Notes: a model not told the origin generated them from the sequence alone. DNA of 64,000 bases from Candidatus Margulisiibacteriota bacterium (GCA_041661965.1 JBAZTH010000002.1:248001-312000); one strand, 5' to 3'; shown: positions 51,410 to 60,025, counted from the first letter of the stretch. Numbers and translations are program-made.

Positions 51410-52628
51410 GGGTCTCTTTGATCTGCGCGCCAATCTCTTCTTCAACGTGCGCCCGATCGGGATAAATCCTATAAAGTTTCCGGTACTTCATCGGCGTGAC
51501 GTTCAGCATGACCGAGTTCGCTCCCGCCAATAACCCAAGCCGCCGCGCCGCTGGGTCCAGGGTCTCAAAACCGGTCGTCACCAGGATCTTGGCGTTGACC
51601 GGGTCGACGATGCGGGCGACCGCCAGGGTTTTTAAGACCAGGCTGGTCCTCGGCCCATCGGGCAAGACCGGGCCAAAAGAGAACATTTCGGCCTGGAGTT
51701 CCTTGGCCAATAGAATATCGTTGAGCAAATCCTCTTCGGTCTGGGTTGGCAGACCGATCAAGCCGCCGGTCAGAATCAGGTAGCCGATCTCATAAGCATG
51801 TTTCAGTTCATCAATCCGCTCCTGGAGCTTATCCCCCGGGTGGATATTAGCGTAAAGCTCCGGGTTGCTCGTCTCAAAACGGGCCAATAGTCCCCGCGCC
51901 CCCGCTTCATACAATTTAGCCAGTCCTTCTTTACCAATCTCACCGACCGAGATAAAGATCAAGACCGCGTGGCGGCGTTTGATCTCTTTGATCAAGGCGG
52001 CGAGACGATCGACTGAATAAGCGGGGTCTTCTCCCGCTTGCAAAACGAGCGCCTTGAAGCCGTATTTGTCGATCGCTTCCGCCGCGGCGGCTAAGATCTC
52101 ATCGTCGCTCATCCGGTAGCGTTCCATTTTATTGCTCTTCCTGATCCCGCAGTAGGCGCAATCGTTCTGGCAATAGTTGGAGAACTCGATTATCCCGTGG
52201 ACACAGCAGGAGTTGGTAAGATGCTTTTGGCGAAGGAAGTTGGCGGTCTTGTAAAGGAGTTCAAGCTCCTTGGGATCTTCAGTCTTTAGCAACTTGAGGA
52301 GTTCGTCGCGTTTTAACGGCTGGCCTTCGGCTGCTTTGTCGAGAATGGCGCTGAATTTCTTGTCGATCCCTTCCGCCCCTTTGACCAGCCGTGACATCCG
52401 GATATCGGTCTCCTTGAGAGCGAAGAAGAGCTCCTTCCAGGTCTCGAGGACCGCCAGGGCGTCCTCTTCGGCGACGGTAGAGATGACAAAGCCCCCCTGG
52501 GCGTAAACGTAGTCGCCTAGTTTTACTTTGGAAAGCTCATTGATGGCTGTTTTTCTCTCGCCGAAGTACTCAACGGTGACGGTCTTACCCTTGATCTCGG
52601 TGACAATACCGGGGATTGCGTAACACAT
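51360..52628 (-). CDS. HypC-like domain fused to a HydE-like radical SAM enzyme
   Basis: 422 residues. Residues 1-75 are a HypC/HupF-like domain: MCYAIPGIVTEIKGKTVTVEYFG keeps the essential Cys2 and the PG that follow in HypC, the carrier of the Fe(CN)2CO group in [NiFe]-hydrogenase maturation. Residues from about 95 match HydE, the radical SAM enzyme of [FeFe]-hydrogenase H-cluster assembly: IEFSNYCQNDCAYCGIRKSN holds the cluster cysteines C153, C157 and C160, and GGLIGLPTQTEEDLL and ARFETSNPELYANIHP are also HydE-like. No hydrogenase gene is in the window. The role is inferred: an iron-ligand assembly step for a hydrogenase or related enzyme. Confidence 0.82.
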   Translation of the reverse strand: MCYAIPGIVTEIKGKTVTVEYFGERKTAINELSKVKLGDYVYAQGGFVISTVAEEDALAVLETWKELFFALKETDIRMSRLVKGAEGIDKKFSAILDKAAEGQPLKRDELLKLLKTEDPKELELLYKTANFLRQKHLTNSCCVHGIIEFSNYCQNDCAYCGIRKSNKMERYRMSDDEILAAAAEAIDKYGFKALVLQAGEDPAYSVDRLAALIKEIKRRHAVLIFISVGEIGKEGLAKLYEAGARGLLARFETSNPELYANIHPGDKLQERIDELKHAYEIGYLILTGGLIGLPTQTEEDLLNDILLAKELQAEMFSFGPVLPDGPRTSLVLKTLAVARIVDPVNAKILVTTGFETLDPAARRLGLLAGANSVMLNVTPMKYRKLYRIYPDRAHVEEEIGAQIKETLNLLQSLGRAPTDLGL

Positions 52629-52745
52629 TTAGTCTATTATACCACCGATTTGCCGTCGAGAGCTAGGCGGGGAATGAATTTTTTCCCATATTTTTTAGCT
52701 TTTTCTCTATTCGTAGATCACTTTCTCTCTTCTTGTTTACTGGGT

Positions 52746-52783
52746 GTCCATTTTCTTTTTCTACAGCAAAAAAGAAAATGGAC
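52746..52783. repeat. Palindrome, 15-bp arms
   Basis: 52746-52760 pairs perfectly with 52769-52783 around an 8-base loop. A/T-rich stem with T and A tracts. First of six palindromes in a gene-free stretch of about 550 bases (52629-53184). Confidence 0.75.
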
Positions 52784-52798
52784 GAAAAGAAAACGCCG

Positions 52799-52835
52799 GC
52801 GCATTTCGATTTTTCTCAAGGTAAGCGAAATGCGC
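52799..52835. repeat. Palindrome, 10-bp arms
   Basis: GCGCATTTCG (52799-52808) pairs with CGAAATGCGC (52826-52835); loop of 17 bases. Confidence 0.65.
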
Positions 52836-52935
52836 GCCCATCCTGAACTTATATTCTAATCCAGTACCATTATTAAAGTATTTACCTCACATAACACTGG
52901 GACAAACCGCTCTTTAGGCGTTTATAATCAAATAT

Positions 52936-53018
52936 GGCCTTCAAGGGGTTTCTTCAGCGGGGCGGGGTTAGCAACAACTAAACTAAGATCAGGTTGTTGC
53001 GGGGGCATTTTGAAGGCC
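52936..53018. repeat. Nested palindrome
   Basis: Outer arms GGCCTTCAA (52936-52944) and TTGAAGGCC (53010-53018); inner arms GCAACAAC (52971-52978) and GTTGTTGC (52993-53000). The layout is like the nested repeat in the gap after leuS. Confidence 0.65.
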
Positions 53019-53025
53019 GGGGATC

Positions 53026-53046
53026 CATAAGGGGGAACCCCTTATG
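53026..53046. repeat. Palindrome, 9-bp arms, 3-base loop
   Basis: CATAAGGGG, GAA, CCCCTTATG: perfect and tight. Confidence 0.65.
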
Positions 53047-53057
53047 CAGTTTCTTTC

Positions 53058-53087
53058 CCCCATTTCTTTGCTGTCAAAGAAATGGGG
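53058..53087. repeat. Palindrome, 13-bp arms, 4-base loop
   Basis: 53058-53070 pairs perfectly with 53075-53087 around CTGT. Confidence 0.75.
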
Positions 53088-53102
53088 TGCTAAGTAAGTG
53101 AT

Positions 53103-53128
53103 TATTTGCTAGCCCAAAGAAGCAAATA
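53103..53128. repeat. Palindrome, 8-bp arms
   Basis: TATTTGCT (53103-53110) pairs with AGCAAATA (53121-53128); last of the six. From here to the next gene only a TTGAAA-like -35 box (53150-53155) is seen. Confidence 0.5.
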
Positions 53129-53184
53129 GCAGGTAAACCCATGGATATCTTGAAATAATAAACAATTATTGACGATAAATATTC

Positions 53185-54063
53185 ATGGCTATGCCCGCAA
53201 TTACATCTCTTAAACCCAGGCCGGTCAGTTTGATCGAACAACGCTCTTTTAACCGGCCGCTGACGCAAGAGCATCGTCTAACTTTACCCGGTTCTGTTCA
53301 CCCAAATTTGCCGGACCTTGCTTCATTATCACCGCCAACCCGGCTAAGCAGCGATCTGGTCGACTTCAACCGGCACGCGGAATTTCTTGCCGCTTGTTTA
53401 AGCGCCGCGCCAGGCACCCTCCCCATCTTGGTGACGGAACAGCACGTGTTTTCACTCCCATTTTATAGGGCTTTGGTGAAGGCCAACCCGGGAGAAGAGA
53501 TTGCTATCGTCTCGTTGGACAATCATTTGGACGGGGTGGATATTACTTATACTAATTGGGCCTTCTGGGGCTTTGGGATTTATCATAATCAGGTCAAACC
53601 GGCTAATTTGCGGATTATCGGTCCCGGCCAACAATTAAGGGCGGAAGCGTTTTACCAAGAGTACAATTGCGCGGACGCCATCCCTGGCTTTAATTATCAG
53701 GTAATCGAGCAATATCAGGATTTTATCCGACAGGCCGCGGTCAAGGTCGTAACGGCCAATCCGACGCTTGATCTGGCGGCCATAAGAAAGGCGCCCCACC
53801 TTAGGGATTTTGCCGAATACGCTTTGCTGAAAAATGCCGGGGTGACGATGAGTCAATCGCTAGCCAATCTTGATTTGGCTGGCCGCTCAATCTTTGTCTC
53901 TTTTGACACCGACGTTCCTTTGGCACCGGAACGTTTGTTGGCAATTGCCCAACTCTTACGAAACGCCCGGGTCCTTGGGGTGCATATCAGCGAGTTACAT
54001 CAGGGGCTCCCGATCCACGGCCGCGAAGTGATCGAAGAATTCACCAGGATCGTGGTCAGTTAA
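53185..54063 (+). CDS. Arginase-fold (UPF0489-like) metalloprotein
   Basis: 292 residues. Three metal-site motifs of the arginase/agmatinase/deacetylase fold appear in order: TEQHVFSL (likely GG-D/E-H equivalent), SLDNHLDG (D-x-H-x-D) and SFDTDV (D-x-D), then HISELHQGLPIHGREV. The rest is unlike true ureohydrolases and best resembles the UPF0489 group, whose substrate is unknown. The N-terminal ~60 residues (AITSLKPRPVSLIEQRSFNRPL) are basic and Pro-rich. The stop interlocks with that of ribD at TTAA. Two in-frame ATGs lie two codons apart and no SD separates them. Confidence 0.68.
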   Translation: MAMPAITSLKPRPVSLIEQRSFNRPLTQEHRLTLPGSVHPNLPDLASLSPPTRLSSDLVDFNRHAEFLAACLSAAPGTLPILVTEQHVFSLPFYRALVKANPGEEIAIVSLDNHLDGVDITYTNWAFWGFGIYHNQVKPANLRIIGPGQQLRAEAFYQEYNCADAIPGFNYQVIEQYQDFIRQAAVKVVTANPTLDLAAIRKAPHLRDFAEYALLKNAGVTMSQSLANLDLAGRSIFVSFDTDVPLAPERLLAIAQLLRNARVLGVHISELHQGLPIHGREVIEEFTRIVVS

Positions 54064-55151
54064 AAATACCCGCTAACCAAAATATCCTCTTCCACCCTCT
54101 CAACATGGATATTTTTCAGCCATTTGGCTTGCGCGGGGAGGGAGATGCCGACCCCTTCGACCGGAGATTTCGCAGTCCGTCCGCCAAAGATCTTGGGGAC
54201 GATAAAAAAGAAGGCTTTATCAACCAGCCCGGCTTCCAGGAACGAGGCATAGGCTTCACCCCCGCCTTCGATCAAAAGGCTGGTGATCTTCATTTCGCCG
54301 AGCTTCTTCACTAATGCCTTGACGCTGACATAACCACCGCTGGCGGGCAAACGGACGATCTCCGCTCCTTTTTTCTGGAGTGCTTCAATCCTAGCGGCGG
54401 GAGCTTTCGGCCCGACCGCGATGATCGTCCGCTGGCCACGGGAGAGGACCTCGGCTTTGAGCGGGGTCCTGGCCATGGTATCGAGAACTATGCGGACCGG
54501 GTCTTTCACTTTCTTGACCCGGCGGACGTTGAGTTTGGGGTTGTCGATCAGGACGGTCCCAACGCCGACTAAAATAGCGTCGTAGAGGTTGCGCAGGTGG
54601 TGGGCGTAACGGAGCGAGGCCGGACCCGCGACCCAGCGACTGGCCCCCGTCCGGGTGGCGATCTTCCCGTCAATTGTCATCGCCGTCTTCATCACCACGA
54701 AGGGACTCTTGGTCGTGATGTATTTGATAAAAACTTCGTTCAGCTTCTTGGCCTCGTCTTCCAGCAGGCCGACATTGACCTTGACCTTGTGGCTCCGCAG
54801 TCGTTTGATCCCCCGACCATTAACCAGGGGATTGGGATCTTTCATCGCCACAAAGACCTCTTTGATCCCGGCGGTAACGATCCGGTCGGCGCAGGGGGGA
54901 TTGTTGCCAAAGTGGGAACAGGGCTCCAGGTTGACGTAGAGGGTCGCTCCTTTCGCGTCTAAGCCCGCTTTATCGATCGCCCAGGCTTCGGCGTGCGGGG
55001 TGGCGACTTCACCGTGGTAACCCATGGAGATGATCCGGCCTTCTTTCACCAGGACGGCGCCGACCAGCGGGTCGGGGGTCGTCCGGCCTTCGGCCGATTT
55101 CGCCAGGCTTAACGCCTCGCGCATGAATCTTACGTCGTCTTCAGACCACAT
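54060..55151 (-). CDS. ribD: Bifunctional riboflavin deaminase/reductase
   Basis: 363 residues. The N-terminal deaminase domain holds the zinc site: HAE (His53, Glu55) and PCSHFGNNPPC (Cys78, Cys87). From about residue 150 the reductase domain follows (FVVMKTAMTIDGKIAT, VGVGTVLIDNPKLNVR). Together they make steps two and three of riboflavin synthesis. A TATAAT (55156-55161) stands four bases before the ATG, with a TATTAT seven bases before, so the mRNA is probably leaderless. No other rib genes or FMN riboswitch are nearby. Confidence 0.95.
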   Translation of the reverse strand: MWSEDDVRFMREALSLAKSAEGRTTPDPLVGAVLVKEGRIISMGYHGEVATPHAEAWAIDKAGLDAKGATLYVNLEPCSHFGNNPPCADRIVTAGIKEVFVAMKDPNPLVNGRGIKRLRSHKVKVNVGLLEDEAKKLNEVFIKYITTKSPFVVMKTAMTIDGKIATRTGASRWVAGPASLRYAHHLRNLYDAILVGVGTVLIDNPKLNVRRVKKVKDPVRIVLDTMARTPLKAEVLSRGQRTIIAVGPKAPAARIEALQKKGAEIVRLPASGGYVSVKALVKKLGEMKITSLLIEGGGEAYASFLEAGLVDKAFFFIVPKIFGGRTAKSPVEGVGISLPAQAKWLKNIHVERVEEDILVSGYF

Positions 55152-55175
55152 GGGTATTATAATAACACAGAAGGG

Positions 55176-57689
55176 CTAAAAATTTCGAACGCTGCGGGAG
55201 GCCTGGTCAAAGCGAAACAATAACTTTTGGAAGATAAATTCATCAATGTGGCCAAGCTCGGTCAAAGTGTAACCAAAGTAAGGTTCTTCCAATTGAGTCA
55301 AGGGCTGAATAATCCCTTCCGATTGGAACATCTGATCCCGTTCATAGAGGACAACTAGCGGTTCCGGCGCTGATTTGATGGCCAGATATTCCGCTATCCG
55401 CTGATAAAAGAGGGAAATGTCGTCTCTATTTCCACCGATCAAAAGGAGATTGGCGGAGCTGATATGGTCCGCAAGAACGTCCGCAACCTGACCCGCAAAG
55501 TTCCCGGGGATCATCGACATCGCCAGCGGGTTCAAAAACATATCGAAAACAATCCCCTTCTGGCTTCGGAGCGCCCGGGAAGCGCGCAAAGCCAGATCCC
55601 GGGAATAATTAAACGAATTGGGGTTAAGTACTGCTGGATCCTGGATCAAAGGGGGCAAGATAATATCATGCGCGGTGATGACCGCGTCATTATTCCGTTC
55701 AAGTTCCCGAACCGCCCTTTCCAATTGGTTGCCAATCAATTTATGTTTTACTGGGATCGAAACTTTCACCCGATCACTGAAAAAACCGCCGCTTTCGACG
55801 GGAAAAGCTTCATTTAGGCCGGTCAGCAAGGCGCTGGCGTTTGCTTGTCTGGCCTCAAAGGTCAGCCGGGCGATCATTAATGAGCCATCGTCCGCTTTCT
55901 GGACCGCGGCATTAAGTTCTTGCGCTCCACCCGCAGCGGCTATCTCCCCGGCGACAATCTTGGCGATTGTCGCGTTGACCAGTTTGGGGCATTCCCGCAA
56001 CAGCTCGTCCAATCGCAGAAAATACTTCCCCAAAGCTTGGTCTAAACTATTCCCTGCAAACTTAAACCGGGCCTCCTCACTTTTACTCGCCATAAAATCG
56101 ACAAAACGGAGCCTGGCCAGCGGCATCGTTAAAAGGCTCATGTAATCACGAGCTTGCGGCTCTCCCGCTGCTCGCAAACGTAAGATCCCCACCGATCCTT
56201 CCAGCGGCTTATTAATGTCCCAGGAAGTATCCTGGTGGGTCGCCCCAACTACGGTCATGCCAAGCTCCGGATCGGCGATAAAGGCCGCTTCCAGCGGCGT
56301 TACGCCATGCGGCAACAAAGCCTCATAATGCTTGATTTCGCCGTTTGCCCGAACCATCAGCGAGGTCACCTTGGCTTGCGCCAATGCTTTAACCATTACG
56401 ACCTTATCACGTCGGTCGTGGACCGCGAAAAGCAGTTTCAACCAATCGGTCCTAAGCCAAGGAATATTAGGCTGCCGGAATTCCCCGTTTGGAGCATAGG
56501 CGTTATAAAGGACCCCTTCCTGCGATTGAGCTTGCATCTCCCGGGTCCGAATCTGAAAACGGAAAAGCGTTTCGCCCCGTAAGATCGCGGTGTGGATCGA
56601 CTGATAGCCGTTGATCTTGGGATCTTTAATATAGTCATGCCAGTAACGGTCCATCGGGATCCCCAGCGAATGAACCACGTTCGTCATTTGATAGCAGTCT
56701 TCTTCTGTTTCAACCACGATCTGCAGCATCATAATGTCGGAAAGGTTGCGGACCTCTGTCCCCCGCAGCGCGGCAGTTTGGTCGGCTTTATAAACGGAGT
56801 TTGGTTTAGCGTTAATTTTCAACCCGCCGATCTTCGCTTCCAGGTAACGCCTGCCTTGCGGGGTCGCCAATAATTCGGCCGGTAGCCCGTTGGTAATTTT
56901 CTCCTGGAAACGACCGGCAATTTCACTTTTCAGCTGCTTGATCTCGTTCCGATTTTGCCACAGAACCGTTTCGATCCGCTTTTTTACTTCGGCATAATGA
57001 GCGGGATCAAGCTTTCTTAAAGCAAGATCGGAAAGATGGCGGGCCGGCTTCATCTGGCCGCACAACCAGAGGAGCGGAACATAAAAATCAAGCGCTTCGC
57101 GGCAATTCCGTTCCCGGTTCTCCCGCGGCAATTTGTCAGCGTCTTCCAGGTTGCAGATCCGGTCAACTGTTTTCAGCCGGAGCAGGCGAATGTCAGCGGC
57201 CAGAGCAAAAATGAACTTATCAATATTATGTTCGTTGATGTAATGGTCTTTCCCCAGCTGTTCAATCTTGGTCATGCCGTCAACGAGCCGGGCAACGTCA
57301 GGGCCAAACCTCTGTCGAACAAAGAGGAGATCGAAAGCGGTATCTTCGACGACATCATGCAACAGCGCTGCGATCAGTTCGTTCTCGTCGCCAACCTTAA
57401 AGAGTATCACCTCTTTTTCGGCTGAACCGATAGGGTGGACGGCATACAGATCGCCGCTGATCTTCCTGGTCTGGTTACGGTGGGCGTACAGGCAAACTCC
57501 GGCCGCCTCAAAGAAGCGGTCCAGGTCGAGCCGCGGATTGACCGCTCTGGCTTTTTCCGCCAGATCGGTAACCCGGGAAAGAAGCGGCGAAGCGTGCAAA
57601 TATTGGCGGTAGAAAGAACTGTCCGCCGGAGGTTGGGAAAACCGCCCGGTTCTATGGGGTCCGCTGGGCCTGATCGGAGTGCTTGCCAT
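55176..57689 (-). CDS. RelA/SpoT homologue with unusual C-terminus
   Basis: 837 residues. After a Pro/Arg-rich tail of about 25 residues, an HD hydrolase domain is intact (AVHP with His85; LLHDVVEDT with His111, Asp112). The synthetase-like domain keeps INGYQSIHT (about 361-372) and FQIRTREM, but the expected Arg of the DI...RI strand is Gln (LSDIMMLQIVV) and the Glu of ExQIRT is Arg, so synthesis of (p)ppGpp may be weak or lost while hydrolysis remains. A TGS-like part follows (VRANGEIKHYEALLPHGVTPLEAAF). The last ~250 residues do not look like the usual helical/ACT modules. Stringent-response role is inferred. Confidence 0.8.
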   Translation of the reverse strand: MASTPIRPSGPHRTGRFSQPPADSSFYRQYLHASPLLSRVTDLAEKARAVNPRLDLDRFFEAAGVCLYAHRNQTRKISGDLYAVHPIGSAEKEVILFKVGDENELIAALLHDVVEDTAFDLLFVRQRFGPDVARLVDGMTKIEQLGKDHYINEHNIDKFIFALAADIRLLRLKTVDRICNLEDADKLPRENRERNCREALDFYVPLLWLCGQMKPARHLSDLALRKLDPAHYAEVKKRIETVLWQNRNEIKQLKSEIAGRFQEKITNGLPAELLATPQGRRYLEAKIGGLKINAKPNSVYKADQTAALRGTEVRNLSDIMMLQIVVETEEDCYQMTNVVHSLGIPMDRYWHDYIKDPKINGYQSIHTAILRGETLFRFQIRTREMQAQSQEGVLYNAYAPNGEFRQPNIPWLRTDWLKLLFAVHDRRDKVVMVKALAQAKVTSLMVRANGEIKHYEALLPHGVTPLEAAFIADPELGMTVVGATHQDTSWDINKPLEGSVGILRLRAAGEPQARDYMSLLTMPLARLRFVDFMASKSEEARFKFAGNSLDQALGKYFLRLDELLRECPKLVNATIAKIVAGEIAAAGGAQELNAAVQKADDGSLMIARLTFEARQANASALLTGLNEAFPVESGGFFSDRVKVSIPVKHKLIGNQLERAVRELERNNDAVITAHDIILPPLIQDPAVLNPNSFNYSRDLALRASRALRSQKGIVFDMFLNPLAMSMIPGNFAGQVADVLADHISSANLLLIGGNRDDISLFYQRIAEYLAIKSAPEPLVVLYERDQMFQSEGIIQPLTQLEEPYFGYTLTELGHIDEFIFQKLLFRFDQASRSVRNF

Positions 57690-57727
57690 GAAGATATATC
57701 ATGACAATAAAAGGGAAATTTCAGCCG

Positions 57728-58375
57728 TTAGGCTTTCAGCTGTTTGATGACCGCCTGATAATCAGGCGCGTAAAAGATCGCTGAACCGGCGACCAAAACA
57801 TTGGCCCCGGCCTTAACGACTTCTTTGTAGGTGTCGAGATTAATCCCGCCGTCGACTTCGATATCAACCAACAACTTCCGACTAACAATTTCCGACTTGA
57901 GAGCTTTAATCTTGGGCAAGATTTCCGACATAAATTTTTGCCCTTCAAAACCGGGGTTGACCGACATCAAGAGGACCATGGCAACTTTGTCCAGGACGTG
58001 AAAGATCGACTCGACCGGTGTGGCCGGATTGACGACTACTCCCGGCTTAACATTGTTCTGCCGGATTAGCTCTAAATCGCTATCCAGGTTTTTGGACGCT
58101 TCGACGTGTATGGTAATGATATCCGCTCCCGCCTTGGCAAAATCCGGGATGTAGCGGTCCGGGTTCTCGATCATCAGGTGGACGTCAAGCGGCAGCTTGG
58201 TTATCTTCCGGCAGGCCTTGACGACCAACGGACCGATGGTGATATTGGGGACAAAATGGCCGTCCATGACGTCGATATGGATCAGGTCGGCGCCGGCCGC
58301 TTCAACTTTCTTGATCTCGGCTTCCAGCGTCCGGAAGTCAGCCGAGAGAATCGAGGGGGCGATCTTTATCGTCAT
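57728..58375 (-). CDS. rpe: Ribulose-phosphate 3-epimerase
   Basis: 215 residues, complete TIM barrel. It interconverts ribulose 5-phosphate and xylulose 5-phosphate in the pentose phosphate pathway. KIAPSILSADF, HIDVMDGHFVPNITIGP, DVHLMIENPDRYI, MSVNPGFEGQKF and EVDGGI are all family signatures including the metal ligands. The ATG overlaps the PASTA gene stop by four bases, the usual pknB-rsgA-rpe type of neighbourhood (rsgA is missing). Confidence 0.96.
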   Translation of the reverse strand: MTIKIAPSILSADFRTLEAEIKKVEAAGADLIHIDVMDGHFVPNITIGPLVVKACRKITKLPLDVHLMIENPDRYIPDFAKAGADIITIHVEASKNLDSDLELIRQNNVKPGVVVNPATPVESIFHVLDKVAMVLLMSVNPGFEGQKFMSEILPKIKALKSEIVSRKLLVDIEVDGGINLDTYKEVVKAGANVLVAGSAIFYAPDYQAVIKQLKA

Positions 58376-58977
58376 TCTGTTTCCTCCGTAACTATTCCCG
58401 TGGTTGAGATGAGCAGGTCGATACCGCGCCCAAGGTCAACCATTTCTCCGGGCAGGGGCTCCTGGGCCAGGACCGTCCCTTCCGTCAAATCGGGGTTTCT
58501 TTCCCGGCGGATGTCGCCGAGTTTTAGTTCCGCCGCGTCGATCATTTTGGCCGCCTGGCTGAAAGGTTTGCCGATCAGGTCAGGGGCCGCGACTTTTTGT
58601 TTGCCGGAGCTGACCATCAGGGTCACCGCTCGGCCGACTTTTACTCGCCGTCCCGCTTCGGGCCGCTGGGAGACGACCGTCCCGGCCGGGAAATTCTGGT
58701 AAACCTCACCGCCGTCCAAGACTTTGAGTTCCGCTTCCTTAAGTCTGGCCGCCGCATCGGGTTTTGAAAGGCCGACCACGTCAGGAACGGCCACTTCCGG
58801 CAAAGCGTCAAAATAGACCAGGTAAATATAGCCGGCAAGGACCGGCGAAAGGATAAAAATAATTATCGCCGGAATAACGAGCCGCGGCGCCGGCAATCGC
58901 AGCTTCACGACCAGCAGGCCGATGACCAAGCTGACAACGGCGGCAAAGACTAGATAGAGCGCCAAATAACCGGTCAT
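58372..58977 (-). CDS. Membrane protein with two PASTA domains
   Basis: 201 residues. Two transmembrane helices (about 4-26 and 33-56) precede two PASTA domains (about 61-125: VAVPDVVGLSKPDAAARLKEAEL; about 130-195: VAAPDLIGKPFSQAAKMIDAAEL). PASTA domains usually form the extracellular sensor of PknB-type kinases and bind muropeptides. Here they sit on a separate protein encoded one base after the kinase-like gene, so a split sensor-kinase pair is likely. No SD is needed if coupled. Confidence 0.88.
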   Translation of the reverse strand: MTGYLALYLVFAAVVSLVIGLLVVKLRLPAPRLVIPAIIIFILSPVLAGYIYLVYFDALPEVAVPDVVGLSKPDAAARLKEAELKVLDGGEVYQNFPAGTVVSQRPEAGRRVKVGRAVTLMVSSGKQKVAAPDLIGKPFSQAAKMIDAAELKLGDIRRERNPDLTEGTVLAQEPLPGEMVDLGRGIDLLISTTGIVTEETE

Positions 58978-60015
58978 TTATTTCCCCAAATAAAAGGCGT
59001 AGACGACGCCAAAGGCAATACTGATAAAAAGAAGAACCGCGAGGAGCCAGCTCTTATGTTTCCCTTTTTCCGGCAGGACCAGGATCGTTTCCCCGTTTTT
59101 TTTGACCTGAGCGACCGGTTGAGGCGGCGGCGGAGCGTCAACGACAACGCCATACTGGGTCACGACCCCTTCAAAAAGCTTCACAAACTCATCGTTGATC
59201 TTAGGCGGGAGGGGAAGCGCTTTGCTCGCCAGGCTTTCCCGGACCTCGCCGGCGGTTTGGAAGCGGACGATCGGGTCACGTTGCAGAAGTTTGAATAAAA
59301 TATCCCCCAAATAGCCCGGCAGAAAAGAAAGCTGCGACCGGGGGACGAGACAGGAACTTTGCATTTTTCTTAAATGAGCGGCAAGGCCGCCGGTTTTGAG
59401 CAGCGGCTGGCCGGTCAAGAGCTCATACATGATCAATCCGACGGAGTAAAGATCGGAGGCCGGGGTCAGCGGGGCCCCCTCCAGACCTTCCGGCGAAGCG
59501 TAGGCCAGTCCGGCCATTAGCTCCAAGATCTTCTGCGGCAGAGCCTCTTTGATCTCCCCTTTGATCACAAAATCGGTGATCTTTACCCCGCCTTGCTCGT
59601 CGATAAATATATTTTCCGGGGTCAGAGAGCCGTGCAGCACCCCCTTGGCGTGGGTCGTCTCCAAGGCCGAGAGGATCTGTTCGATGATCAGGATCGCCTG
59701 ATCGGGCTCGATCTTCCCCGCCGCCAGTTTGTCGCGCAAGTTTTTGCCGGGGACATATTCCCGAATATAGTAAAAGCCCTGCCAACCGTAATCGCCGTCA
59801 ATTAGTTTGGCGATCGAGGGGTGGGAAATCAGGGAAAAATCCTTAACGCTGAACTTCATCCCTTTGATCAGGGAGGAGTTGAGGGTCCCCCGCTTGTAGA
59901 TCTTGATGATCAGCGGCTTTTCGGTCCCGACATAAGTTCCGCGATAGGTGACGCTAAAATTGCTTTCGGAGATCTTGTTGCCGATCGTATAGCGGCTCTT
60001 AAGGAGCTGTTCCAT
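58978..60015 (-). CDS. PknB-like Ser/Thr pseudokinase with C-terminal membrane helix
   Basis: 345 residues: kinase domain (about 8-265), a Pro-rich linker, then one membrane helix near the C-terminus (WLLAVLLFISIAFGVVYAFYL). The glycine loop has lost its glycines (ISESNFSVTY), the VAIK lysine remains (LIIKIYK), but the HRD motif is HGS (VLHGSLTPENIF): catalytic Asp is Ser130 and the LK lysine is Thr. TDF (Asp148) is kept. It should bind poorly or not phosphorylate. The ATG at 60015 is chosen, as upstream codons cross the promoter; TATAAT (60026-60031) lies ten bases before it. Confidence 0.85.
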   Translation of the reverse strand: MEQLLKSRYTIGNKISESNFSVTYRGTYVGTEKPLIIKIYKRGTLNSSLIKGMKFSVKDFSLISHPSIAKLIDGDYGWQGFYYIREYVPGKNLRDKLAAGKIEPDQAILIIEQILSALETTHAKGVLHGSLTPENIFIDEQGGVKITDFVIKGEIKEALPQKILELMAGLAYASPEGLEGAPLTPASDLYSVGLIMYELLTGQPLLKTGGLAAHLRKMQSSCLVPRSQLSFLPGYLGDILFKLLQRDPIVRFQTAGEVRESLASKALPLPPKINDEFVKLFEGVVTQYGVVVDAPPPPQPVAQVKKNGETILVLPEKGKHKSWLLAVLLFISIAFGVVYAFYLGK

Positions 60016-60025
60016 AAGTGGGTAA

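Noticed and set aside
52650..52859. Open frame of about 69 codons in the palindrome stretch
   Set aside because: It runs through two palindromes, is rich in Phe, Lys and Arg as expected from A/T tracts, and has no SD or family match.
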